Source: Stenopsyche tienmushanensis
Taxonomy: Eukaryota; Arthropoda; Insecta; Trichoptera; Stenopsychidae
DNA: 64,000 bases
Direction of reading: 5' to 3'
NCBI GenBank assembly: GCA_008973525.1
Contig: WACJ01000079.1
Span: forward strand, 930,001-994,000
The translations under genes were made by a program, and so were the position numbers. Below the pieces are notes generated by a model, which had not been told where the DNA came from, ran no database searches, and saw only the letters and a program-made list of their open reading frames with translations. This document shows positions 23,961-34,921 of the stretch, piece after piece (the stretch's first letter is position 1; the number at the start of each line of letters is the position of its first letter).

Positions 23961-25579
23961 GTACGAAATCTGTTCATATGTATTATTTCCCATTAGTGAA
24001 TAAGTTTTTGGATTCTTATTAAAAATATTCAAATGCAAATATAGATTTCAATACCACCATATTAGCATATTTGAGAGATATGTATTTCTGATCGATTACT
24101 AAAAAGTCCTATTTAAATAGCCTTATCCCAATATTATCATATTAGCAATTGAAATCCAAGATATGAAAATTATGTATACCTAGAAAATGTTTCCATGGAG
24201 ATCGTCTAGATCCGATAAAGAACACGATTTTAAAGAAGAAGATTTATTGAGAAGATTGAATTTTAATTTCCACGGCTTTACAATAAGATCGTAAGTTTAC
24301 AAAGGGCATTACAGAGATATATGTCTGATCTATTATATATTATTTATTTGTAATGGCTTTCTATTGAACTTATAGAACTTATATATATTAATTTTTTAGC
24401 TTAATTTGCTCAATTTGAAAGCGTTTGAACTTCAAATTCATTCAGACTGACCCAACAGGCCTTCAGGGCATTCGCTCAAGATGATCAAATAAAATAACAC
24501 ATAAAAAGATACTTTTGCAATTCTTCACAGACGAGAGGTTCGAAGTGATTATTCTACCTCGAGGGCCTATCGCGATTTCTTGAATTGAATTAGTCATCGC
24601 GGAAATGACCACGATTTGGCGCAAAAACGCCACAATTACGCCGGAAGCACAACAACGAAGCGACCCTTAGGATTTGAAATATATATCTTAAACAACTTGA
24701 TACGCTTGAATGGAGAGAAAGGCCTTTTTTCCGTTTTCCCACTTCCGGTGAAACGAAAAGTACTCGGCGCTTTTGATCTTTTGACAAGCACTCCTCACGA
24801 TATCCTTTTGTAATGCGCGCCCGTGTAAAGATATTATATTATTTTACCCAAAAACCGAGTCTTCAAACATTAACTTTCAGCGAGATTCCTCTTTGAAATT
24901 CAAATACGCAGAATTTGAATTACAAAAATAATTAGAGACACGTGAAGTTCACACTCGCAGACACCCAACTTTCTGCTCGGCGCTGCCGAATCTCTAATTT
25001 ATTAAATGGGCCCACTCTTTATGTGGAATATACTCTTGGAAGATGTAATATTTATTGTGAAATATTTTGTCTGAATTAAGAAGTTAAAATTTAAATGTAC
25101 AAATTCAATTATGCTCCAGAATTTCCAGGGAATTGCGCATTTGGAACAATAAATTATATCACACTCAAAACGCAAAATATAATATCAAGATGATAATCCA
25201 TTGGAAAATAAATAATATTTGAATACAGAATCTTGATTTTTTCATCAAATGTGACATGAAAATTTATTAAAAATGCCAAACAACAATATGAGAATACTAC
25301 TAGAAAATATTTTTCAACAAATTTTAATATAGAATGACCAAATCTGAGCGAAAAGCAAATCAATTTTGTGCGAATCTTTCGATTTTTGCATAAGTATGTT
25401 AATATTCATCATTATACATATTAGATGAATCTAATAAATAGATATAAGATATAAAGACGTGTGGATTAATTATACTTGCCAAATTCGCAGATTATTTCCA
25501 TAATAGTTTTTACAGAAAACAATTTTTTTTCTGACGTTTTTTTTTTCTTAATTGCTTGCTTTTAAAGTCCATCTAGTGT
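23961..25579. other. intronic stretch with a GC-richer part at 24.55-25.0 kb
   Basis: No gene recognised. Short open frames on both strands at 24590-24813 overlap and have no domain. Confidence 0.4.
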
Positions 25580-25614
25580 TAATTTTTGATTGTATTAACA
25601 AAAAATATTATATT

Positions 25615-25840
25615 TAAAAATGAATTCTTATTTGTTCGTATGTAATGCGCTACCATACCGTTCATAAAATTCCAATAAAACTTCGTCCACTTATTGCTGA
25701 AGATTGCGCGAGTAACATAAGTATAATCTAATATACAAAAATAAAAATTTGTTTGTTTGTATTTTATGCGCTGCCATACCGTTCTTTCGATTGCAATAAA
25801 ACTTTGCCAATTTATTGTACGCACCTTTTTAAATAATATA
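25615..25840 (+). repeat. tandem pair of an unknown dispersed repeat
   Basis: Two units, about 25615-25700 and 25735-25840, share GCTACCATACCGTTC / GCTGCCATACCGTTC and AATAAAACTTCGTCCACTTA / AATAAAACTTTGCCAATTTA. A third copy lies inverted at 59660..59560. No coding capacity; class unknown. Confidence 0.7.
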
Positions 25841-26194
25841 GGTATAGTACAATTAACTTACAGTATTAATATTTATAGTAATATTTATATAGTGAATTAC
25901 TTTTTTCCAATATGGATTTATGCCCAAGTTTCTATAATAAGAGCTCAAGAACTATTCCACTTCAACACTTAGTATTATTTAGGACTTGTACAAAAACCGG
26001 TTGTCGGTTTAGACTTTAATATATTAAGATTTTTAAGCCAAATTTGAAATTATCAGAACAATCAATAATCATAACAAAATATGTAGTTATTATTGCAAAA
26101 AAATAACAATCAAAATATAATATTATATCTAGTCATCGTTTGGAGAAGCTATTGAAACAAAAAAAAATGAAATTTCAATTCTAATTTATTTTGC

Positions 26195-26547
26195 TTGATT
26201 TAGAAAATACGTTTTCAGAAAACATAATACTGATCTGTTTTTTAATGACGATCTTATTTTTGTGCCATTATTTTTCGATAACGAAAACACTCTTTCGCTG
26301 GATGCATTTTAAACGTTCAAATAATATTTCTAAATGTTTCCCTCTTTGGTTAGTTGATTTATATAGCGCAAATTCTGCTTTTACTGTTTTGACGTTAGAC
26401 GTTTTTTTTACGCGATTCCTAAAGCAATTTATTAATGGACTTCCCCAACACTCCTTTAGGGGTTATTCAACAATGTCTGCACACTCCTCTTTAACATTTT
26501 TTGAAGCAAATGCAAGCATACTATTTCTTTTCGGTATATTTTTTTAA
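26195..26547 (-). pseudogene. hAT transposase C-terminal (dimerisation) domain relic
   Basis: Minus-strand reading: EFALYKSTNQRGKHLEILFE, RLKCIQ, then after a frame change SERVFSLSKNNGTKIRSSLK, NRSVLCFLKTYF. SERVFSLS..TKIRSSLK...LCFLKTYF is the hallmark hATC signature. The usual PxSV(A/E) residues just before SERVFS are lost at the frame change, so the protein is dead. It sits inside hAT termini with a target duplication, confirming the family. A plus-strand open frame of 118 codons across the same bases is an antisense shadow. Confidence 0.82.
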
Positions 26548-26756
26548 ATTGTTTTAAATAAAGTGAAAGCTTTTTAAGGTAAACAAAATTTTTGAAATGT
26601 TTTCAAACTTCCGATTTTGCAGAATTTATCGATACCTAAACATTCGGGTTGGTATATTTCTTAGCTTGTTCTCGCTGAATAACGGTGAAAGACTGAAGAC
26701 ATTGATTTTACAGTATCGAAAAAATATGATATTTGGGAATTCCACGTTTTCGATTA

Positions 26757-27225
26757 CAATCGAACCTCTTTTTGTGCGATTTTGAAGTTATGCGAATTTT
26801 TTAAAACAATATTTCATAAAGTCAAAATAATCAACACTAACCGAAGTTTAGAATAAACATTTAATTTAGGACTGTGTAATCATATTGCACCTGCAATCGC
26901 TGAATTCTGACCACACCCTTTTTTTCTGGTTTACATTTTTGAAAAATTTGATTTCGTTTTTTTTGCATTTTTCTAATGATTTTTTAAAAAAAAAATACCA
27001 ATGATACAAAACGCCCTTTAAATGTTATTTTTTAATTGCCTTATTATTTTCCTGTTTTTTATTAATTCTTTTTATGCGATTTTGAATATATTTTATACAG
27101 CTGTTTCAAAGTTATGCGGTTTTTAAAATCCATGGAACGCATTTTCAATTTTCTTGTGTAAGTCATAGCTTTTTTTGTGCGATTTTCCGCGGAACGCATC
27201 TACCGCACAAAAAAAGGTGTAAGTG
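26757..27225 (+). mobile_element. TGCG-family pogo-like element (469 bp), nested in the hAT element
   Basis: The left end CAATCGAACCTCTTTTTGTG follows TA at 26755-26756. The right end is CTACCGCACAAAAAAAGGTG, TAAGTG, then TA at 27226-27227. Internal blocks TTTTGAAGTTATGCG, GCACCTGCAATCGCTGAATT and ATCCATGGAACGCATTTTC match the other copies. This is the best delimited member of the family and is non-coding. Confidence 0.78.
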
Positions 27226-27503
27226 TATATCGTAAAGATAAGAATTAAAAACTAGCTAAAAACTCTTTTGAGAAGAACCTTTTTTTACCTAAACCAACGT
27301 GTCGTCACATTGAATGCGAGAGCACGTCCTGTCAAATGAACGAATCAATATATTTCGTCCAAAATTCTTAGAAAATGAAAATTTAATTTTATATTCAAAA
27401 CCAAATTTTCAGGATAAAAAAAATGGTTTTTGAAAATCACAATTTTTGCCTAAAAACAGGGTTTTCTATACCAGTTTTCAAAACCAACAAGCCCTAGTAT
27501 TAT

Positions 27504-30500
27504 GGTTTTACTATTATCAATTTTTAAATTTTTATTATTATATAGAGGTTTTATTATATGATGAAGTGTACATCTTTCAAGGATACACTCTAAAATACAA
27601 CTCAAATTTATGTCAATTTAAAATACCACTGCATCGCCATTAAATTATTTTATTGGTCCATTCGGTGATCTCCCCATAAACTTTATCGTTTTTCTAATTA
27701 CACCAATGATGAAAATTAAGCAACAATCAGCGTTAGGTGTCCTTCGACCAAGGATTTTATGTTGTTTTTGAGTGATATTGACAGTAGTAAAATAAGTAAT
27801 GTAGGCGCCGTTTATGGGTCCCTCGCGAAACCCTATACTCGTTACACAATACGAGCGGGGCTCGAATATTTGTCACGCTCGCTAAACTCCTAAATGTATT
27901 GTCTTAGTTATGTCTTCGTTACATGATATAAAGTTTCCAGCTCCAGATTAAGAACTTACATTAGCAATTTATACATGAGTTGTGAAAGCGACTTTCATAA
28001 TGGATCAATTTTCATGTATATGTTATTCCCTACACGCAACACGTACTGCTTTATTTTACTGTTATTGTTGGGGCCCCATTATATATTCTTCAGTGCAGAG
28101 TTAGACAAGTGTGCTTTGTAAGATTTCCTTTTGAGTGTTCGTCGAATCTTAATCATGTCATTATTTTCAAATAATAATATTTTGACATGTGATAACAAGA
28201 GAATCATTGATATTTGAGTCATGTTCTGCAATCTGCTAATATAAAACATTCTTATAATATATGATCAAAAATATAACGAATAAAATACGTAGTCATAGAT
28301 TTATAACTGTATTTGAGTTGTTGAAGAAGACGAATATAAATCCTTAACTGGCTAGGGAATATTTCTGATTCGAAACGTAGTGAATCGTGAGACGATTCCA
28401 AGAAGCAATTTTAAAACATGAACTAACTAAGCGTTGCAATATACCTGAGGACATACTAAAATATAGATTGTTTTGGGAATTCTATAAAAATCATGCAAAT
28501 TTAAATGTTTGATTTTGGATTATTCCAACAATTTTAGCCATATGATAAAAATCCCCAGATAAAATATTTTAACTCAACCTCAACATTGCTCTTAAGTTGC
28601 AATTGTGCAAATTCATCGTGTTTTGATGAAAATATATTCAAAATCGTCTAAAAAGTCCATTAACAATTTGAAACAACAAGTGTACTTGAAAAAGCAAGAA
28701 CCTCCTTGGGTCATGATACGAGTCGCAGTAACCTCCAAAATTCGGTTCCTACAAGTCAGAACTAGACTCAATATTATCATATATGTAAAAGCCAGGTATA
28801 TCAAAAAATAAGTTTAAAAAATTATTTGAAAAATTTGTATTTATATCGTATTTACCCATGATACAGCATATGTGTCATAGCCTTGAAAGCTGCTGTTAGT
28901 GAAATTGGTCCAGACATCAAAAAATACTCATATAATCATCATTAGTTGTCAATAATTTCCTCCCTTGAATGCTGATTTAATCATTGTTATCAAATATTTA
29001 CATATATTGAATACAGGGTGTTGTTGCTTGCTTAAGGGCACTCTATCATTTCAGTGCTACTTTTAAAGCATAAATTTAAAATTAAGTTTCTTTCAATTAA
29101 TGATTATAACTGTGATTCAGTAAGTATTTAAGTATATTTTTGGAGTACGAAAGAAAATGTGAAATATACAAGGAAGTAGCTTCATATCAATTTTTCAAAC
29201 ATAAATCTTATTTATGACTGCTTATCTTTTTATCATTTTATATGCTTTGATTTATATATGATAGCCTTTATATTTCACTAAATCTTTTTGCTGAACATTA
29301 TCAGAAATGTATTGAAAAATTGGCAGATCTATGTCCTTTCTGATCGTATAAATGATATGTTATCTTATTACATTAAGGCCTGATGCTTTGATAAGGTCAT
29401 CTCGACATCTGTGGACATCTTTCAGGTTTATTTATTGTATCCTAGATTTTGGAGACATGACATTTATAAATGTCATCCTGTCACTTTTCAATTTGTGTGA
29501 AATATTGCGTCGGCGATACCGCCTTATCTTCGAGTCATCCGATTTATTTCTTTAACACCGTCGTACATATTACACACTATTAGAAATATCCTCGACTCCT
29601 CATAAAAATAATGTCACGTCATAAATCCAGAAAAGGGGAAATTATCTTTGCAAATCTGCGACGATCTTTTTATCTTCCAACTTCCATAAAGCGATCCTTT
29701 CAACCCATCCTCCACATCCGGCGCTTACTCTGCGGCAACTAATTTGTGGTCCTCTTCCGGATTGGGTGGTGACATTCCAACGTCTCCTGGAGCGTCCATT
29801 GTCCTCCAATTGGGGAGTGGCTGCTCCTCTAATGTCCCTCAAGAATGACATCCATAAGAGTGTAACGGTCGTTAACGTTTTACGTCCGTTTAACGGCACA
29901 GAACCACGAAAACCACCGGCTCGTTATTAATGGCATCTGTATGCGGAAACGGAAAAGCTCCTTTTTCATAAGGAGAATAATTGAAATAAATATTTGATGA
30001 CCATCCTTTTACTACTGGAGGCATAAAAAATATTTTTCCGAAAAATAATCCGAAAATACATTACTCCGCCATCATAAAATCTTAATGAAATGCTCCAATA
30101 TTTTTACGTACTCAAACTATGCATAAAGCCTTCCAAAAAGCAAAAAAACGCTTCGAATAAAGAAGAAATTATATCCTATGGCATTCAAATGTTTTCACGT
30201 ATAAAAGATACGAGCTTGAATATTTATGCAAATTTCTTTCCGAAATATATCGATACCGGGGTGACATTCATATTTCTTCCATCCATAAAAGAAGATATGC
30301 ATGAAATAAGGTCGTTTTTTTTAAATTTGGCATTCGGCAGTCAATATAATATCGTCGGTACATGCGGCTTTTTTATGAATTCTCTGGCGTGATGAAAACT
30401 CGTCACCGGGCTTAATGTGCTGGTATTATCATATTTGGATAAAAATACATTTTTTTACGCGAAATAATACCTTTTGATCCCGCAACAAACGAGGCTTATA

Positions 30501-30709
30501 AATGGCCATTTTATTCTAATGGCCCTCGAAAGTTCTGTAATCATAATTTTATAAATCAGAATAGTATCTACATTGATAAGAAAATTGGCATCTAAAGCAA
30601 TTTTTCCGCCGTTGTTTTTTCATGAATGTTTTTAATATTGCATGCTAAGAGGAGGAGGATTTATTTATTTAAAATAATTCATACTTTCCGTGTCTTTTCT
30701 TGTCAATTA
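27504..30709. other. intronic stretch with an open GC-richer segment at 29.64-29.93 kb
   Basis: No gene recognised. The segment 29640-29930 is open on both strands (85 codons on minus) and GC-richer than its surroundings, but neither reading resembles a known domain. TACAGGGTGTTGTTGCTTGC at about 28992 looks like an isolated Tc1/mariner-type terminus. Confidence 0.4.
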
Positions 30710-30780
30710 TGATTATCCGGATTTTCGTTATCGGGACAACTTTTATTCCCAATTAGTCCGGAAAATCGAGGTTTTACTGT
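30710..30780. repeat. solitary pogo/Tigger-like end
   Basis: Read on the minus strand: CAGTAAAACCTCGATTTTCC, then GGACTAATTGGGA and AAAATCCGGATAATCAT. This is the standard look of pogo/Tigger termini. No partner end recognised. Confidence 0.65.
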
Positions 30781-30899
30781 ATGCTTTTTGAAACCAGAGT
30801 ATTTATGTTATTTAAACATTTTTATGGCGGTATTTTCATGGATTAACAGCATTTTTCCTAGTTTTAGTCTGGGTATTATGAAAAAATGAAATATATGAC

Positions 30900-31060
30900 G
30901 ATATTGAGAGAGAACGCTGGAGGCTTAACCTTCGTGAGTGTAAATTGGTACATAATAGATCGGGTTTGGGAGTTCAAATCCTGGTATTCATCCTCATGGA
31001 GAGAAATTTGATAAGCTTATAAATTACCTCTGGCTCCTAAAAATATATACAAACAAATCA
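30900..31060 (+). repeat. possible SINE-like sequence
   Basis: A B-box-like GAGTTCAAATCCTGG at about 30978 lies about 60 bp after a weak A-box-like stretch; no stems could be drawn. Sequence at 31310-31350 (TAGGGCTTTAGTAAACATGG) resembles 6290-6325. Confidence 0.3.
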
Positions 31061-31744
31061 CTATCGGCGAGACACAAAATCGAAGTTTAAAAACATCTAT
31101 AGTGGATTATGGAGATGAAACATGGACTTTGGAAGTTCGCGACGTGATGCACTTCGGCAGTTTTTTATCTCTTTTAGATTATGTTCTTGGTGTTGCGATG
31201 GAATCGGGAACATGGACATGGACATGTCAATTTTCGAAACCTGGTATTTAATTAAAATATAAAAAGATGCTTTTTTGCTAACAAATAGTTTACGCTAAAT
31301 ATTGTTAAATTTAAGGTAGTTAGGGCTTTAGTAAACATGGCTAATTTGTACTGCGTTTCATGATTCATCTTAATCTTAGGTTTGTATTGATGCAGACTTT
31401 ATTGGACGCCTTTAACTGAGATGATGATGTTGACAAAGATACTAATCTTCTGGACTTGGGGAACTACAATAGAAAGAGGAGGCTCAGAAAAAAAGTAAAT
31501 GGCAAAATTTCTCATTTTGCCTTTTAATTTACATAATTTCTTAAATGATTTGAAAACAGGTGGAAGCTGAATTTAAAAAATGCTGGATTCCAAAGATGAA
31601 TGAAGATAAGACCAGATCTGAAGATTAATATAATAACTAATCTATTGAAATTACTAGCAATAGAATAGTTTTAAAATATCAGCATAAAAAAGGAACTTAT
31701 ATGTTAGTATATTCAATTAAATAAGCTTAGATTACAAAAATATA

Positions 31745-31930
31745 TTTTATTTATTTGACTTAAAAAGCTTTTAGCAATCCATTTTATAGGACTATTGCCA
31801 ACCATTATTACATGGTTTTTCATAGCGAATATATGTTTTAAAAATGTGATCGCCAGCTACATTTCCTATAGATTTGAACCCATGACGATTGAATTACTAG
31901 ACTGATTGCTTAATTGCGGAACTACTTAAT
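31745..31930 (-). mobile_element. tRNA-derived SINE, copy 2
   Basis: Same unit as 7793..7611 along its full length, including GCTTTTAGCAATCC, GGACTATTGCCAACCATT and the B-box (GATTTGAACCCA on the plus strand). More diverged in the tRNA-like head, where the anticodon region is no longer Thr-like. Confidence 0.7.
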
Positions 31931-33788
31931 TTAAAAAGACTAATTTTATGATTGTAAATAAAAAAAAATATTAAATGATTAAATGCTTGCTAATTATAAT
32001 ATTTTTACAATTTTTGATCGTTTTTCTGATTAAGGACAAATAATAACGTAATTAAGAAAATATGATTTTAATAACTTATTTTGCATCCAAATGCAAAGGT
32101 ATCAAAAATCACCCTTTGTTGAAAATATATACATAAAACCGCAGATGAAATATTATTAAAATATTTTTGAAAGTCTTCATGCAGTTTGATCGTAGAAATG
32201 TAGGAAAATAGAGCGATGAAACGTAGGAAAAATGGGACTTTACAAAAATATTTACTGTTACACACTTGGGCATTAAAGAAAAAAGCAAATCCTATTTTAT
32301 AGATATTAACATATTACCATTTTTAGCAAGTTTTTCTTTCAGTTTATACATGAAGTCTAATAAACATAATTTTATTATTATATACAAAAGTCAGACTTCT
32401 AACAAATAATATTACAATAGAAAAATATAATTTATTATAGTAAGAAACAGAATCGTGCTTGTTGCCGTTTATGCTGTCGAAAATATTTTGAACATTTAAA
32501 TACTTTGAAATTTCCAACTGTCAGTGCGATTGTCGAACTCTCATTTTTATTGCGTTCATACTTTTTTTATAGTATATACTATAGTATTCTAATATTTGTA
32601 ATGCATGTAAAAGAATATTTATTATTAATTTTTGCTTAAGACAAGCAAAAAAATATATGTATTTCGGGACAATCCTATGCCTTCAGCGCAATAGTCGAAG
32701 TAAAAGCTTCAATTCAGGGAGCTTTATACTTCTTATCAACGCTTTTCAACTTCTTAAGGATTTGACGGTGGATTTAAAGCTCTTCGCAAAATCTGATTGA
32801 CTTTACTCAAACATATTTGGATTTCGGCTAGGATTTTCTTTTTAAGCCAAAATAGCACACTCTCGCCAAATTTTATATTATTTATGAATGGCTGATTTTT
32901 TTATATTCTTTTCTTTGGGTGCTTTCAATCTGTCTATTCACCCTTGGGGTCGTAAACGATCTTTTCAATATTGCCGCTTGCATGATACCCTGCAAGCTTT
33001 GAATAAGGGCTTTGTGTCAATATGGAGAATCGACGCATATTCCGCTTATGATTTCTTCTTACATTGGGAAGCTTTATTTTTTCCATTCTCCAGAAAATTC
33101 CATTGCTCGCGGCTAGCGATCAACACGATTTCCCTCCAGAGGGTGATCTTCCTTTTTTATAAAGCAATGGTGCATGCAAATATGAAATAAATTAATATAG
33201 ATGCTGTGTCAGGGATACAGAAGCAGGGAGCATCGCACTCACCCTGCGAGATTTATAGGGGAATTATTTGGAGATTACCAGGACGATATGGGAAAAAGCC
33301 TTGACACGAGCCTGAGTTTATCTTTTATGACGTCAGAGCTCTCTTTTATTTTGTTCTTCATACGTACATCCACTCAATATGAAAAGCTCGATTTGATTAA
33401 CCTAATTTAAACTAAAATACACAATCATGTAATTTATCCAAACTTATGATTAGATGCAAATGCACGCAATAAAACTTCAACGAAGTTGTTATGCAATTTT
33501 ACTCAAAACTTTCTTACAAATTGTTAAACTTTTAAATGTATCAAAGTTTGTAATTCAATTTAACGTACAAGAAGAATGAGTGCAAAATAGCACTCAATAC
33601 TTTGTTTTTGAAGAAAAAAATATATTGTTGTAAAATATTTTATGATTCGGAAGTTAAAAGACATGGATTCAAAATTGCAAAAATTGTATTTGCTGATCAT
33701 AATTTTAAATCTAAAACTTGATGCAAATGTTTGGAATACTATTTTTCTAAGTATAAAAACAACCCCAAATGATTAAGAAAAGTGAAAA
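31931..33788. other. intronic stretch
   Basis: No gene recognised. A 100-codon plus-strand open frame at 32888 has no recognisable domain and no repeat match within the window. Confidence 0.4.
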
Positions 33789-33818
33789 ATATCCTACCAA
33801 CTTATTGAGTGATGTGTG
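33789..33818. repeat. solitary mariner terminus
   Basis: ATCCTACCAACTTATTGAGT, continuing GATGTGTG, with the upstream AGTGAAAAAT also seen next to the right terminus at 13031. Same family as 12973 and 51506. Confidence 0.7.
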
Positions 33819-34038
33819 ACAATCAATTGTGGTTAAAATTATCGACACTATTAAAAAATATTAAATTATAAAATATTTTTTTGGAGAATTTCATCGAAAT
33901 ATATAGGATTTATACGCCTCGATTTACGCGTTTTTGTATTTTTCGTATAAATAAAAAAAAATATGTATTCAAATAATTTAAGAACTAAATAATATATGGC
34001 ATCTCTTTTAATAAATAATTAACAATTAAAGATCTTAC

Positions 34039-34148
34039 CTATCTATAGATATGGCGACCAAATTGAATATGCTGGAAGTGGAGCATATAACATCCATGGC
34101 TATGTAGAAATCGCATACAAACGGCGGGAGACCCCATGTTCCGTTGAA
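34039..34148 (-). CDS. Dop2R: D2-like dopamine receptor, exon with ECL1 end, TM3 and DRY start
   Basis: Internal exon of 110 bp on the minus strand, read from 34148 down to 34039. It encodes 36 residues plus two bases of the next codon. The acceptor is a pyrimidine run ending TTTCTAG and the donor is AG|GTAAG. Residues include the loop-1 Trp (5), the TM3 disulfide Cys (12), the amine-binding Asp (19, position 3.32) in AMDVICSTSS, and the final Asp of DRY (36, position 3.49). The 12/19/36 spacing is exactly that of class A receptors. The run VCDFYIAMDVICSTSS is, from memory, near-identical to insect D2-like dopamine receptors. These couple to Gi/o and lower cAMP at the plasma membrane. The exon joins 18013..17761 in phase, with the Arg of DRY split by the intron. 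The upstream exon (TM1-TM2) was not found. Confidence 0.93.
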
Positions 34149-34718
34149 CTAGAAAGAAAAACAAAATTTCCATTAAAAGCTTTAACGACGGGCTTAATAA
34201 GCACTCTGAAAATAAATAAGAAGACAAACATAAAAGGAGCACACACGGTCCGTTGTCGGAAGATGGAGTCCAATATGGACGGCGCTTGTTTATGGCAGGT
34301 GACCTTAATTTTTTACAAATTTTCAAGTCCAAGCTAGGGCCATCAAAGGGCCGTTGAAAAGGCGGGTAAGTGAGATGTGTAAAAAGCCACCGTAAAAAAC
34401 GCATTAAACCGGCCCTGTCCACAGATTGCCAGGCCTCTCAACTGTGCTCGAGGAGCCTTATCTCGGGGCAGGAAATTTATAGTACACAATGTGTTAAATT
34501 TAATGTTTGTATTTAATCGCTACCTTTGACCCGGACAAAAAGCTCCCAATAAATTCGGGGGAGTATTTCTGTGCTTCGGAGGCGAACGAAGCATAGTTCC
34601 GGACTTCTTTTGAAATATTTTTTTAATAGGTAATATTTGAAAGCTTTTTGTGAAAGAAGGGCTGATTTATTTTCAGATCCTTAAATATAATACACAGCTT
34701 TTTTAATATATTTTTGAA
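34149..34718. other. stretch just upstream of the TM3 exon
   Basis: Probably intron between TM2 and TM3 exons. The pyrimidine tract and acceptor at 34149-34165 (minus) are clear. The 34.2-34.6 kb part is GC-richer. An open frame at 34422..34039 on the minus strand overlaps the real exon in another frame and is a shadow. Confidence 0.5.
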
Positions 34719-34733
34719 ATGAAATTTCTATTG

Positions 34734-34921
34734 TCGCTGTGGGACAAATGTGAGCTTGATCATCACGAAAAAGGAAACTCCAATCGGCAGTTGGTGGTTA
34801 CCGAGGTACGTTGGTCATCTTGCTACAAGATTCTTAAACAATTTTGGGATTTAAATGAAGAAATTTGTCAGTTTTTAATAACTGAAGATCAAGTCACAAA
34901 TTTGTTTTCTGATCCAACATG
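34734..34921 (+). pseudogene. hAT-like (ZBED/SCAND3-type) transposase fragment
   Basis: Plus-strand reading TEVRWSSCYKILKQFWDLNE, EICQFL, then FSDPTWLL. It follows the TEVRWLSRGKVLxRFFELxEEIxxFL...DxxWL pattern of hAT-derived ZBED5/SCAND3/GTF2IRD2-type proteins, as I know them. Only about 60 codons remain, open but with neither N- nor C-terminus. It stops where the next, oppositely oriented relic begins, so one element inserted in or recombined with the other. Confidence 0.68.

Larger units (their letters stand above)
25980..27495 (-). mobile_element. hAT element remnant with 8-bp target duplication and nested insertion
   Basis: The left end is TAGGACTTGTACAAAAACCG; the right end read inwards is TAGGGCTTGTTGGTTTTG. 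Flanking 8-mers gtattatt (25972-25979) and gtattatg (27496-27503) differ at one base, the target duplication length of hAT elements. A minus-strand hAT C-terminal domain (26547..26195) lies inside. A complete pogo-like element (26757..27225) is nested, so the original remnant was about 1.05 kb. The right-end sequence is also found inverted at 57267-57365. Confidence 0.85.
18014..34038 (-). other. intron of the D2-like receptor gene (16.0 kb)
   Basis: Sequence between the donor at 34038 (GTAAG) and the acceptor ending at 18014 (CAG). The intron interrupts the Arg codon of DRY (phase 2). It holds a pogo-like family copy or copies, a hAT element with a nested insertion, a transposon-like protein relic, a SINE and two solitary mariner termini, all listed separately. 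No other coding exon was recognised in it. Confidence 0.88.

Noticed and set aside
26191..26547. 118-codon plus frame with membrane-like segments
   Set aside because: It is the antisense of a hAT C-terminal domain.
34039..34422. Minus 127-codon open frame around the TM3 exon
   Set aside because: Wrong frame relative to the receptor; it reads through the acceptor into the intron.
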